A stretch of 64,000 bases of DNA from Bradyrhizobium sp. CB82 (GCF_029714405.1 NZ_CP121651.1:1-64000), one strand, 5' to 3'. Numbered from the stretch's first letter, positions 1 through 8,811 are shown. A program made the numbers and translations. The notes: a model not told the origin generated them from the sequence alone.

Positions 1-1215
1 ATGGATAGCTTAGCGGAAGATTCGGTCACGATGAGCGAGACTACGTCCGCGCGGATCGCTCGGCATGCCGCCATTCTTTCCGGCCAGCTTCGCTCACTTG
101 CGACGACGCTTTTCCCGCCTTCGGCGAGCAAGTCTCTGCGCTCGTTCACCTCTGGGGAAGTCGCCCGAATTGCGGGCGTTTCCGATGGGTATCTTCGACA
201 ACTTTCTCTCGACGGACTTGGACCGAGCCCAACAACGGGAATCGGCGGCCGGCGATCTTATACCCTGGCTCAGATTCATGAGTTGCGCGGGTATCTAGCC
301 ACCGCACGGCCTCGCGAAGCACTGGAATTTCTGCCGCGCAGGCGCCCAGGCGACAAGCTCCAAATCATCACGGTTGCGAACTTCAAAGGCGGCTCCGCCA
401 AGACGACGACGGCATTGTATCTTTCGCAATACCTCGCCCTTGCCGGCTTTCGCGTCCTCGCGATTGACCTCGATCCGCAGGCTTCGTTGTCAGCAATGTT
501 CGGGTATCAACCCGAGTTCGACATCGCAGCGAACGAAACCCTCTACGGCGCCATTCGATATGACGAACACCGGCGGCCAATGCACGAGGTTGTCCGACCG
601 ACCTATTTTGACGGGATAGGCCTCGTGCCAGGCAATCTCGAGCTTATGGAGTTCGAGCACACCACGCCCCGAGCAATGGTCGAGCGGCGTGAACGCGGCC
701 ACGACCTGTTCTTTCGCCGCATCGCCAGCGCCATCGACCAAGTTGCAGACGACTATGACGTCGTTGTCATCGACTGCCCACCCCAACTCGGTTACCTGAC
801 CATGGGCGCGCTGAACGCGGCGACCGCAATGCTCGTGACCATCCACCCGCAGATGGTCGATGTCGCATCCATGAGCCAATTTCTCCTCATGACGTCGGAC
901 CTCATGTCCGTCATCGAGGAAGCTGGCGGGCGACTCGATCACGATTTCATCCGGTACGTCATCACGCGTCACGATCCCAATGACGTGCCCGAAGCTCAAA
1001 TCGTGGCTCTCCTCCGGACCCTTTTTGGATCGGATGTGCTGCAGGCCACCGTGTGGAAATCGACCGCAATCGCCAATGCTGGTCTCACCAAGCAATCACT
1101 TTATGAGCTGGAGCGCGGCGCCGTAGGGCGGGGCGCCTACGACCGGGCATTGGAATCGGTCGACGCGGTCAACGCCGAAATCGCGCAACTTCTCAAGAAG
1201 GTGTGGGGTCGATGA
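1..1215 (+). CDS. repA: RepA, ParA-type partition ATPase of a repABC replicon
   Basis: 404-residue ParA-family protein. An N-terminal helix-turn-helix region (about residues 45-100, AGVSDGYLRQ) is followed by the ATPase domain with a deviant Walker A KGGSAKTTTA near residue 130 and Walker B VVVIDCPPQ near residue 255. In repABC plasmids RepA partitions the plasmid with RepB and represses the operon promoter. Its stop overlaps the repB start (ATGA), and repC follows, so family and context agree. The start codon is the first base of the window, so its promoter and ribosome-binding site cannot be seen. Confidence 0.95.
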   Translation: MDSLAEDSVTMSETTSARIARHAAILSGQLRSLATTLFPPSASKSLRSFTSGEVARIAGVSDGYLRQLSLDGLGPSPTTGIGGRRSYTLAQIHELRGYLATARPREALEFLPRRRPGDKLQIITVANFKGGSAKTTTALYLSQYLALAGFRVLAIDLDPQASLSAMFGYQPEFDIAANETLYGAIRYDEHRRPMHEVVRPTYFDGIGLVPGNLELMEFEHTTPRAMVERRERGHDLFFRRIASAIDQVADDYDVVVIDCPPQLGYLTMGALNAATAMLVTIHPQMVDVASMSQFLLMTSDLMSVIEEAGGRLDHDFIRYVITRHDPNDVPEAQIVALLRTLFGSDVLQATVWKSTAIANAGLTKQSLYELERGAVGRGAYDRALESVDAVNAEIAQLLKKVWGR

Positions 1216-2231
1216 GCAAACGTACTGACACCATCAAGAGCCTTTTCACGGCCCCGCAATCAACTGCGTTGTCAGCTGACAACATGCCCGGTGCCCTGCC
1301 GCGGGTCTCGTCGGGCTCGGTCCGCTCGTTGAAAGACTCTTTCTCCGAAGTCGAGAAAGAGAACGAGGAGCTTCGCGAAAGAATCGCATCCGGGGCGATG
1401 ATCCTTGAAATCGACCCCGCGCTTATCGATCCGTCCCCGCTGGCCGACAGGTTTCGCGATCAGGATGATAGTTCGTTCGAGGCACTTAAGCAGTCCATCG
1501 CACAGCGTGGTCAAGAGGTGCCCATTCTCGTTCGGGAGCATCCTGAAGCAAAAGGACGCTATCAGAGTGCGTATGGTCATCGCCGCGTCCGCGCTACACG
1601 CGAACTAGGTATTTCGGTCAAAGCGATCCTGCGTGCGCTGTCAGATGAAGCGCTTGTCGTGGCGCAAGGACTCGAGAACGCACCACGCGAAGATCTGAGC
1701 TTCATTGAGCGCGCCACCTTCGCGATGCATATCGAAGATGCCGGGCATAGCCGATCAGTCGTGCAGGATGCGTTGTCGATTGATCGAGCGGAGGCCTCGA
1801 AACTTCTTGCCGTGGCCCGGTCGGTCCCAACCGATGTAATTCAAGCAATCGGGAAGGCTCCGAAAGTTGGCCGCGGCCGCTGGCAGTCATTCTCTGAATT
1901 GATCAAGGATGCCGCGGCGCTCAAACGAGTCAGAGCGGCGATCGCCGAATCCAAATTTGCAGAGCGAGAAACCGACGCTCGATTCGTTGCAGCATTCTCA
2001 GCAGCAAATCGTCCATCTTCCGCAGGGACATCGAAGCGATCGGAAGAGAAACCGGTCTTTTCCGCATCCGGCGACAAGATTGCGCAGGTGCGTCACGAGG
2101 AGCGCGAATTGAAGCTCACCCTCGACAAGAATGTCTCGGCGACATTTGCGGCATTTCTTGTCGACCAAATCCCGGCCCTGTTCGATGCGTTTTCCAAAAC
2201 GAGCGGCGGTCAGGAAACTAGCGAGGCCTGA
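1212..2231 (+). CDS. repB: RepB, ParB-type centromere-binding protein
   Basis: 339-residue ParB/RepB protein. The ATG at 1212 overlaps the repA stop by four bases and is preferred to the GTG at 1203. The ParB N-terminal domain (about residues 65-160) contains GYRSAYGHRR-like sequence (YQSAYGHRRVRA) and the arginine-rich box typical of CTP-dependent ParB proteins. A helix-turn-helix follows around residues 180-215. RepB should bind parS and work with RepA in segregation. A perfect 16-bp palindrome resembling RepABC parS lies inside its own 5' end (1268-1283). Confidence 0.95.
   Translation: MSKRTDTIKSLFTAPQSTALSADNMPGALPRVSSGSVRSLKDSFSEVEKENEELRERIASGAMILEIDPALIDPSPLADRFRDQDDSSFEALKQSIAQRGQEVPILVREHPEAKGRYQSAYGHRRVRATRELGISVKAILRALSDEALVVAQGLENAPREDLSFIERATFAMHIEDAGHSRSVVQDALSIDRAEASKLLAVARSVPTDVIQAIGKAPKVGRGRWQSFSELIKDAAALKRVRAAIAESKFAERETDARFVAAFSAANRPSSAGTSKRSEEKPVFSASGDKIAQVRHEERELKLTLDKNVSATFAAFLVDQIPALFDAFSKTSGGQETSEA
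1268..1283. promoter_or_regulatory. parS: parS-like centromere palindrome inside repB
   Basis: GTTGTCAGCTGACAAC is a perfect 16-bp inverted repeat. It fits the GTT-N10-AAC palindrome pattern known for RepB binding sites of repABC plasmids. Its placement within the repB coding region (codons 19-24) is less usual than the repA-repB gap or the flanks. No second copy was noticed in this window. Confidence 0.75.
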
Positions 2232-2276
2232 CGGCCACGTCCCGTAAACCCGAACCAGGAGCAGACAAGGCAAAAG

Positions 2277-2308
2277 AAAAAGGCCCCCGAAACGGAGTTC
2301 CGGAAGCC
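2277..2308 (-). terminator. Rho-independent terminator of the ctRNA
   Basis: On the minus strand GGCTTCCGGAAC pairs with GTTTCGGGGGCC across a 3-base loop, with a few G-U pairs, and is followed by a run of five T residues (plus-strand A at 2277-2281). Confidence 0.75.
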
Positions 2309-2365
2309 CTTCTCTTCAAGTTTGGCGACTGACAGAGAATCACTTTCGCGAATCGCAGTCAAGAG
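2277..2365 (-). ncRNA. incA: candidate ctRNA (incA) antisense to the repC leader
   Basis: repABC plasmids encode a small antisense RNA in the repB-repC gap that represses repC. The 197-bp gap here contains, on the minus strand, a strong intrinsic terminator (positions 2308 to 2277) and, upstream of it, a TTGACT hexamer (complement of 2357-2362) that could be a -35 box, although no convincing -10 box follows at the right distance. The RNA ends are therefore approximate. The identification rests on family knowledge, location and the terminator. Confidence 0.6.
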
Positions 2366-2428
2366 TTTCTACGCGATTTTGTCGTCGTTTCGGCGAGCAG
2401 GTTTTCTTTGCCCGGCTGAGGCAAAGAC

Positions 2429-3661
2429 ATGCAGTCACACTCTCCAACGACGCCCTTCGGGCGGCGATCGCTGACGCTTGCCCATGTGGCAAGCCAAATG
2501 GTCGCAACCGAACGCCCTCCCGAAAAGATCGTCCACAAATGGAAGATCTTCCACGCCATCTGCACGGCCCGGCCGCGCCTTGGCGTATCGGAGCGCTCGC
2601 TCTCGGTGTTAAACGCGCTCCTGACCTTCCATCCTGAGACCGCGCTCACAGGAGAGGATGATCTGATCGTCTTTCCGTCGAACCATCAGCTCAGTCGGCG
2701 GGCGCACGGCATGCCGGCATCGACGCTGCGGCGCCACCTCGCAGTGCTGGTCGACGCGGGACTGATCGTTCGGCGCGACAGTCCAAATGGGAAGCGGTAT
2801 GCGCGGAAGGACGATGCCGGCGAAATCGAGCTCGCCTTCGGCTTCGATCTTTCACCGCTGGTCGTACGCTCGGAAGAGTTCGAGAGCCTGGCGGCCGATA
2901 TCGAAGCGGAAGCCCGTGCACTCAAGCTGGTGCGTGAGCGGATCACGCTGTGCCGGCGCGACATCGCGAAGATGATTGCAACCGGCATCGAGGAAGGCGT
3001 CCCGACGCGAAGGGCAGGGCAGGGGCCTGCCGATTGGCAGGAGGTGCATGCCGCCTTCCGCACAATGGTCGCTCAGATTCCGCGCACAGCCACGCGCCAG
3101 CAGCTCGAGCCGATCGCCGATGAGCTGTCGCAACTTGCTGACGATGTGCTCAATCTTCTGGAAGCACATATCAAATCCAAGAATCCGAGCGCCAATGAGT
3201 CCCATTCTGAGCGCCACATACAGAATTCAAATCCAGATGCTCCTATTGATCTTGAACCTAGCCTTCCAGAAGGCAGGGCGGCGAGAGCTGAGCCAAAACC
3301 TCAACCATCGCGAGTCGCCGAGAGTTCGTATCCGTTGGGAATGGTCCTGAGTGCATGCCCGGACATCGCCGATTATGCCAAGGGTGGAATTTCGAACTGG
3401 CGCGATTTCCTTGCCACCGCGGCCGTTGTGAGATCAATGCTGGGGATCAGCCCGAGCGCCTGGGAGGAGGCGCAAACCGTTTTGGGTGAAATGCAAGCGG
3501 CGGTCGTCGTCGCCTGCATCCTGCAGCGTGGCACGACGATCAGATCAGCTGGCGGCTACTTGCGCGGGCTGACGCGGAAAGCGGAGGTCGGAGAATTTTC
3601 TCTTGGGCCTATCCTGATGTCGCAGATCCACTCCCAGCGCCACGAAAGGCGACGAGCGTGA
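2429..3661 (+). CDS. repC: RepC replication initiator
   Basis: 410-residue RepC-family initiator. The N-terminal part (about residues 20-150) has the winged-helix replication domain with segments such as LSRRAHGMPASTLRRHLAVL and DAGLIVRRDSPNGKRYARK. A variable linker (about 255-300) separates it from a C-terminal domain. RepC starts replication at an origin that in this family lies inside repC itself; the relatively AT-rich stretch at about 3167-3270 is the natural candidate, which is an inference. Expression is expected to be held down by the antisense RNA in the upstream gap. Confidence 0.93.
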   Translation: MQSHSPTTPFGRRSLTLAHVASQMVATERPPEKIVHKWKIFHAICTARPRLGVSERSLSVLNALLTFHPETALTGEDDLIVFPSNHQLSRRAHGMPASTLRRHLAVLVDAGLIVRRDSPNGKRYARKDDAGEIELAFGFDLSPLVVRSEEFESLAADIEAEARALKLVRERITLCRRDIAKMIATGIEEGVPTRRAGQGPADWQEVHAAFRTMVAQIPRTATRQQLEPIADELSQLADDVLNLLEAHIKSKNPSANESHSERHIQNSNPDAPIDLEPSLPEGRAARAEPKPQPSRVAESSYPLGMVLSACPDIADYAKGGISNWRDFLATAAVVRSMLGISPSAWEEAQTVLGEMQAAVVVACILQRGTTIRSAGGYLRGLTRKAEVGEFSLGPILMSQIHSQRHERRRA

Positions 3662-4661
3662 GCGACGGGTGAACCCGGCCGCGCAGCGATGTCGTTCGGC
3701 GCGAGCAGACGATGTTGCCTTCTCCGATCCGGCTGAAGAGCGCGTCCATCGGCTGTCCGTTTCACGACACATCCGCGATCACGATCCCGAAGCCGGGACC
3801 GACGCCGTCGATGCCGATCGTGCGCTTCGCTCGGGCGCTGCGGTGTCCGCGGTCAGGTCTTTCTGCATCGCTCCTGCGCGCCGCTGGAGAGGCCGATCCG
3901 CTCGACGGATGCTGACGGTGGCCGGCTCGATCTATGGCCGAACGAGTGCGAAAGCAGTGTGGCGTCTGCCACCCGGGCGTAGCGTGATCGCCACATCCGG
4001 TGGCACGGCGCTTCGACTCCGTTTTGGTCCAGTTTGGGTCACGCACTCCGTCCGCACGTGCCAACCGAGCGCGCCCGGCCTCGCGGCGCAAATCTCCGGA
4101 GCTATCGTCCGCAATGCTCCGGCCGGATCGTGGACGCTGTTGCCCTCATCGAAGATCGCAGCATCGATGCAGCAGAGGCAGGATGTCTGCGCAGAACAAG
4201 TTCGGCGGCGGGTGTCGTTTGTCGACCTTGCGGCGGCGGCGAACTCCGACTCGCATCTGCTGCTGCCCCGGACCCCTTTGCGCGGGGATATGCGGTCTTC
4301 AGCCGGCCTCGCCAGGACATCGGATCTTGTCGCCCGTGCTCGTGACCGCGCGACGTGATGTTGCCGAGGGCCTGTCTTCAGTCCAACTGTTTCACGACGG
4401 GCAGCCCATCTGCGTCCTCGATTACGGCTGGTCTGACCGAAGGAAGGTCCCGCTGCGCGGCCCTCGATCTTGTCCCCGCAACGGCCGTCTTCGACTTTCT
4501 TCCCCTGGCGCTGCGCGCCATTCCTCGCGAGACAAGAAAGTCGCTGCCGGCCGCCCTCCACTTCGTTTCGGCCCTTCGGGTGCGGGTCGATCGCCTCCGG
4601 TCTCACGACCGCCATCGAGGTCGCGATGGGCGCGGCCCGAGAAAACAAAAGGAATGAGACA
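3662..4661. other. 1-kb stretch without a recognisable gene
   Basis: Open frames exist on both strands because of high GC, including an 861-base antisense frame, but none shows a motif or sensible composition. The region separates repC from the DUF736 gene and may hold the leader of that gene. I could not identify remnants of a known family. Confidence 0.5.
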
Positions 4662-4973
4662 ATGGCTACCATCGGCAACTTCACCGCCACGGACAACGGC
4701 TTCTCCGGCGCCATCAAGACCCTCAACCTCAACGTCAAGGCCAAGTTCGTCCGCGTCGAGACGCCCTCCGACAAGGGTCCGCACTTCCGCATCTACTCCG
4801 GCAACGTCGAGTTAGGTGCGGCCTGGCAGAAGACCGCCAAGGACACCGAGCGCGACTACCTCTCCGTCAAGCTCGACGATCCGAGCTTCCCCGCTCCGAT
4901 CTACGCCACCCTCATCGAGGTGGAGGGCGAGGAAGGCCTCCAGATGATCTGGTCACGCCCGAACCGGGACTGA
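4662..4973 (+). CDS. DUF736 family protein
   Basis: 103 residues, full length for the DUF736 family that is common on rhizobial plasmids. Diagnostic stretches are [18 protein letters not shown] at the start, [20 protein letters not shown] in the middle and [20 protein letters not shown] at the end. Biochemical function is unknown; homologues usually sit near plasmid maintenance or transfer genes, as here. The ATG at 4662 matches the family start, and a good terminator lies 13 bases after the stop. Confidence 0.9.
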   Translation: MATIGNFTATDNGFSGAIKTLNLNVKAKFVRVETPSDKGPHFRIYSGNVELGAAWQKTAKDTERDYLSVKLDDPSFPAPIYATLIEVEGEEGLQMIWSRPNRD

Positions 4974-4986
4974 GCCTCCCAAACAA

Positions 4987-5011
4987 GGCTCCGCCGCGAG
5001 GCGGGGCCTTT
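4987..5011 (+). terminator. Intrinsic terminator after the DUF736 gene
   Basis: GGCTCCGCC and GGCGGGGCC form a 9-bp stem (one G-U pair) with a GCGA loop, followed by TTTCTT. Confidence 0.8.
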
Positions 5012-5034
5012 CTTCCCTTAACGGAGAGAAGCTC

Positions 5035-5211
5035 ATGACGGTCGACAACATCGAGGAACTGCGCGCCGAGCTGCGCGACTGCATGTTCAGCCCCGCGGAA
5101 CGCAAGGCGCTCGAAACGCAACTCGCCAAGTTGATCCGGCAACGCAACCAGCCAACCACGTCCGGCGACGCATCGCCCGCCGATCAGCGGTTTTCCACTG
5201 CCGGGGCATAG
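5035..5211 (+). CDS. Small helical hypothetical protein (58 aa)
   Basis: 58-residue reading frame starting at ATG 5035, with GGAG (AACGGAGAGAAGCTC) at good spacing upstream. The first 40 residues look like an amphipathic charged helix pair (NIEELRAELRDCMFSPAERK, then LETQLAKLIRQR). It sits directly behind the DUF736 gene but beyond its terminator. The last 28 bases overlap the end of the convergent WGR gene. No function can be assigned. Confidence 0.6.
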   Translation: MTVDNIEELRAELRDCMFSPAERKALETQLAKLIRQRNQPTTSGDASPADQRFSTAGA

Positions 5212-5441
5212 CCCCGGCGTCGCTTTGTTCGCTTGAGCCGGTCAAACGCCTCGTCGGCTCTCGCGCTGTCGTCGAAGGTTTGCATCATCGTCTGACCGTT
5301 CGTGCTGATCCGACTCCAGTTGCGGACCACCGCCACGTCACCGAACAATGTTGGCTGTAAGGACAGCAGGTAGAACCGCCGCATATTGCGGGCTGCGTCG
5401 ATACGACGAAGATGGACAGGGTCCGGCGGAAGCTGAGGCAT
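5184..5441 (-). CDS. WGR domain-containing small protein
   Basis: 85 residues that are almost entirely one WGR domain: RRIDAARNMRRFYLLSLQP, then LFGDVAVVRNWSRISTNGQ, and a helix with KRTKRRRGY at the end. The domain is named for a conserved W-G-R; here the middle residue is Ser (NWSRI). WGR domains occur in nucleic-acid-associated proteins, and short stand-alone versions are frequent on alphaproteobacterial plasmids. Convergent with the small gene at 5035. Confidence 0.85.
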   Translation of the reverse strand: MPQLPPDPVHLRRIDAARNMRRFYLLSLQPTLFGDVAVVRNWSRISTNGQTMMQTFDDSARADEAFDRLKRTKRRRGYAPAVENR

Positions 5442-5659
5442 GCAGCGATTTTCGGGTCATCCGGAATCGGTGTCCAATTGGATTGTTGTATCGAACAAGG
5501 GCGATCGATTCATTTTCCCGATAGGCCGATTGCAGGTGCACGCGCGATGCGACGCCGGCGAGCCCCGAGTATGAGCCATTTGGCGTGCCGGCCTGGCCAG
5601 ATTCAGCTCCCATTCTGGCCCGTTCTCTGGCATTTTTCCGTCCGATCAGAGGACACGCC

Positions 5660-6073
5660 ATGCCGAGCCGGATTCCACTCGACCCGAAACTGCCCAAGGC
5701 CTTTGACGCGACGCCGAACGAAGCGCGGAGCAAGGCACAGCTCGATCAATGGTGGGATCGTCCCTACGGCCTCACCCGTCCGGATGGTTGCATCGAGGTT
5801 CGGTGCCTGAACGGCGGAGCATGGGACCGCTCGACCCATCTCGGCATTGCGGATGACTACGATGGTGCCTGCGCATTGGCCGAAGCCAAGCGGGCCGAAT
5901 GGCTGCGGTTCCGCGAGCAGCCCTGTACCTGTCTTGACGAAGGACGGGTGACGGTGGTCCGGCAGCCGCAGCGGCCTGACGAGGAGATGCTTGAACTCGC
6001 TTCGTTCGCGACGGCGGAGGAGCCGACCGAGTACCTGCGCGCCAATTTCCCGGAACCATCTTCCTCGCGATAA
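5660..6073 (+). CDS. Plasmid-associated hypothetical protein (137 aa)
   Basis: ATG 5660 is preceded by AGAGGA at proper spacing, so I prefer it to the in-frame start at 5585. The protein is soluble and acidic at its end, with no signal peptide. Segments such as DQWWDRPYGLTRPDGCIEVR and NGGAWDRSTHLGIADDYDGA suggest a compact conserved fold. It lies among plasmid genes, but I do not recognise a named domain and assign no function. Confidence 0.6.
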   Translation: MPSRIPLDPKLPKAFDATPNEARSKAQLDQWWDRPYGLTRPDGCIEVRCLNGGAWDRSTHLGIADDYDGACALAEAKRAEWLRFREQPCTCLDEGRVTVVRQPQRPDEEMLELASFATAEEPTEYLRANFPEPSSSR

Positions 6074-6216
6074 CCGCTCCGAGGGCATAGGGCGAGCCCA
6101 TTCGGGGACGGCTCTACTCGCGCCGCCAACACGGCGCTCCCGGAGCCCGCACGCGGCCTCCGCGCATGCGCGTGACGATCCTCTCGCAGGCCGTGGACAC
6201 ATCTTTCGAGCGTCAA

Positions 6217-6700
6217 TCAAGTCCCGGAGCCTTGTTTCCGGTAGAACCTGTTTTCACCGACACACGCCTGCATGTCGGCGCGTCGGAACCAGATGGCGCG
6301 GCCGCATCGCAGCGGCGGATTGCCGGCCGTGAAGATGATCGGTTCGTCGGTTCGCATGCGCAGCACTTCGTGCGGCATGATCAGCGGGCGGCGGGCGAGT
6401 TGCTTCGATCGTGTCCGCGACGAAGCCGACATTTGCGAGGACTGGCTGAGCTGATCGACCTCCACGGTCGTGTCGCCTCAGCGCTTCGACATATAGTCCG
6501 CTGTCTCGGGATCATTGATCGCCGAGAACGAGATCCAGGACGCCGCTTTCGAACCATTTGCTCGTCGCATCGCGGCCGCCATAGGCTTCGCGCATCTTGC
6601 CGATCAACTGGTAGAGCATCACCAGGTTGATGCCGTATTTGCGCCCGAGGGCGCCGCGCGGTTCTTACCGTCGTCCAGGTTTGGTGGGCGCCGGCTCCGT
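6217..6700 (-). pseudogene. traG: traG/virD4 coupling protein remnant (C-terminal part)
   Basis: Read on the minus strand, this holds the C-terminal third of a TraG/VirD4 coupling ATPase: YGINLVMLYQLIGKMREAYG and KWFES, then INDPETADYMSKR, then VEVDQLSQSSQMSASSRTRS and DEPIIFTAGNPPLRCGRAIW. The pieces fall in different frames: an extra G in the codons after KWFES (about 6548) shifts the frame, and a Cys codon after MSKR has become TGA. The ATPase Walker region is absent. The plasmid has therefore lost this coupling protein. Confidence 0.8.
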
Positions 6701-6752
6701 CTCGTCTTCCCACACCATGCGGAGATTGCGAGGTGGCGCTGCCTCAGAACTT

Positions 6753-6768
6753 GTTGGTTTGAACCAAC
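6753..6768. promoter_or_regulatory. 16-bp palindrome, copy 1 (putative KorB-like operator/parS)
   Basis: GTTGGTTTGAACCAAC, 7-bp inverted arms around TG. Identical in core to the copies at 6948 (inverted) and 9118. Lies between the traG remnant and the parA-like gene. Confidence 0.7.
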
Positions 6769-6947
6769 ACGGCTACGCATTTGGTTTTCGTTGTCTTGCT
6801 TCAACTCCGGTGTGCGTCTGCCCAATCGACGCGAACTCATTTCGACTGAGCGCCTCGTTCCTATGTGGCTCGGCCCACCTGACTCTTCTGGCAGGGGATT
6901 TTGTGCCTGGCTTTCAGGATTCTGCCGCGTGCTGGTTCGCAGTGGGC

Positions 6948-6963
6948 GTTGGTTCAAACCAAC
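6948..6963. promoter_or_regulatory. 16-bp palindrome, copy 2, upstream of the IncC/KorB-like operon
   Basis: GTTGGTTCAAACCAAC, the exact reverse complement of copies 1 and 3. It ends 65 bases before the start of the ParA-like gene, where it could overlap the operon promoter and serve for autoregulation. Confidence 0.72.
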
Positions 6964-7028
6964 ACCCAGGTTGAAGAGGCCGGTCAAATCAGGACTGAGC
7001 CGGTAGGCGAAGCACGGTCTGGAGGAAC

Positions 7029-7835
7029 ATGGATGAAACGGGCGCAGATGGTTGCACCAAGGTCGACCCGGTGAACACGATCGTCATAAACAACCAAAAG
7101 GGCGGCGTCGGCAAGACGACGCTTGCCGTGCATCTGGCCTGGTTCATGGCGGAAGCGGGCCGCCGGGTTCTGATGATCGATGTCGATGCGCAGGGCAACG
7201 CGACCGACACGCTCAAGCAGCATACAGGGTCGATTGCGGCGGCCGACCTCTTCAGGCCGGCGACCCGTTTTGTCGCTGGGGAAAACAACGGCATCACACT
7301 GGCGCCGGCCGACAGCTCATTGACGGATATCGATCGCGGCAATGCTGCAGCTGTCATGACCCTGCAGCAGAATCTCGCCCATGCCGCCAACCGGTTCGAT
7401 GTTTGCGTGATCGACACCCCGCCATCGCTTGGCCTTCGCAGCGTCGCTTGCTTGGTCGCCGCTTCGCATGTGTTGGCGCCGATTTACCTGGAAGATTATT
7501 CCGTAAAGGGCGTCAGAGCGCTGATGCAGACCGTGATCGGTGTGCAACGACGCTACGGTCGTCAGGACACGCGATTCCTCGGCCTGCTGCCGTCAAACTT
7601 TAATACCAAGTCGCCGCGTCAACGAACACACTTGGAGCAGTTGTTGCGCGAAGCGGGCAAGTACGTGTTCCCAGGCCAGATCGTTGCACGGGACGGCTAT
7701 GCCGAAGCCGTTGCGGAGCGGGTGCCGGTGTGGAGCTTGAAGCGTCGCTCGGCGCAAGAAGCCGGTCGGGAAATCCGTGCGGTTCTCGCGAAGATCGTGG
7801 AACGGCTCGATCAGGAGACGACGAATGACGCTTGA
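7029..7835 (+). CDS. Second ParA ATPase, IncC-like
   Basis: 268-residue small ParA. Deviant Walker A NNQKGGVGKTTLAVHL near residue 22, MIDVDAQGNATDT near residue 53 and Walker B CVIDTPPSLGLRS near residue 128. It lacks the N-terminal helix-turn-helix of RepA and so is a different subfamily. Start ATG 7029 has GGAGGA upstream. Its stop overlaps the next gene by 11 bases, and that gene resembles KorB, so the pair is best compared with IncC/KorB of IncP plasmids: an active partition pair in which the ParB partner also represses transcription. Confidence 0.88.
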   Translation: MDETGADGCTKVDPVNTIVINNQKGGVGKTTLAVHLAWFMAEAGRRVLMIDVDAQGNATDTLKQHTGSIAAADLFRPATRFVAGENNGITLAPADSSLTDIDRGNAAAVMTLQQNLAHAANRFDVCVIDTPPSLGLRSVACLVAASHVLAPIYLEDYSVKGVRALMQTVIGVQRRYGRQDTRFLGLLPSNFNTKSPRQRTHLEQLLREAGKYVFPGQIVARDGYAEAVAERVPVWSLKRRSAQEAGREIRAVLAKIVERLDQETTNDA

Positions 7836-8811
7836 TCTCAGCTTCAAGGAGCTCGTCGATGTCGCGGCAAACCCTGGCGACGCAACCGGGCGGCCGCTCC
7901 TGGTCGCGATTGACTGCATTGACGAAGACCCCGATCAACCACGCCGCACCTTCAGCGAACAGGAATTGGAGGAGCTCTCCCAATCGATTGCCGAACATGG
8001 CGTACTGCAACCCATCATGCTTCGCCGTTCTAGTGAAGATGGACGCTACGTCATCGCCATGGGCGCGCGCCGGTATCGCGCCGCGCAGCGCGCCGGGCTG
8101 CGTGAAAAGCCCGCGTTCATTCAAGACGTCGATTTGCTAGACCGATACGCTCAGATGATCGAGAATATCCAGCGCGATGATCTGCGCGCGCCTGAGATCG
8201 CGAGGTTCATCGCAGACCGATTGGATGCCGGCGATACCCAGGCGGAGATCTCGCGCAAGCTAGGCAAGCCAAGAGACTGGGTGTCGCGTTACGCCTCGGT
8301 TCAAAGCATGCCGGAATTCCTTCGGGCGCGACTTGAGGGCAGTTCGATCCGTGCTCTTTATGAACTCTACCAGGCTTGGCGCACGCATCCTGACGAGATC
8401 GAACGGCTATGTGCAAGGCAGGAGAGCTTTACGGACGCGCAGGCTCGGCAGCTGGCCCGGGACGTGCGCGCGCAAGCCGGCGGCGCCATTCCCCGGAATG
8501 ACTTGCCTGCTGGACGACCTCGATCCGAAAAATCCGATCTCCTCCCGGAAGCAGTGCTCCCGCGCAACGGTGTGAACGACCGCGAAGCGGCAACTGAGGA
8601 TCAGCCGCCAAAAACCCGCGTCGTTTCGCAATCGAGGTCGGCAGCATCGCTGGCAATCAGGGTTAGATACCAGAACCGGCTCGGTCAGCTTGTTGTCGAT
8701 CGGCTCGCGACCCAAGGCTCCCGTCACGCTGTGGTGTTGGTCGACGGCGCGGACCACGAAGAAGAAGTTCCAGCATCGGCGCTTACAATCGAGGAGATCC
8801 TGTCGAGATGA
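7825..8811 (+). CDS. ParB/KorB-like partition protein and regulator
   Basis: 328 residues from ATG 7825, inside the end of the ParA gene. The ParB N-terminal domain (about 28-115) contains DEDPDQPRRTFSEQELEELS and MGARRYRAAQRAG. A helix-turn-helix follows (AEISRKLGKPRDWVSRYA, about 150-167). The segment IRALYELYQAWRTHPDEIER and a C-terminal SH3-like tail (RYQNRLGQLVVDRLATQG...HEEEVPASALTIEEILSR) are KorB-like. KorB both partitions and represses operons. The three 16-bp palindromes around this operon are its likely targets; this is inferred. Confidence 0.85.
   Translation: MTLDLSFKELVDVAANPGDATGRPLLVAIDCIDEDPDQPRRTFSEQELEELSQSIAEHGVLQPIMLRRSSEDGRYVIAMGARRYRAAQRAGLREKPAFIQDVDLLDRYAQMIENIQRDDLRAPEIARFIADRLDAGDTQAEISRKLGKPRDWVSRYASVQSMPEFLRARLEGSSIRALYELYQAWRTHPDEIERLCARQESFTDAQARQLARDVRAQAGGAIPRNDLPAGRPRSEKSDLLPEAVLPRNGVNDREAATEDQPPKTRVVSQSRSAASLAIRVRYQNRLGQLVVDRLATQGSRHAVVLVDGADHEEEVPASALTIEEILSR

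Noticed and set aside
490..1095. 201-codon minus-strand frame
   Set aside because: Antisense shadow of repA.
3932..4792. 286-codon minus-strand frame
   Set aside because: It overlaps the DUF736 start antisense and has no domain-like sequence.
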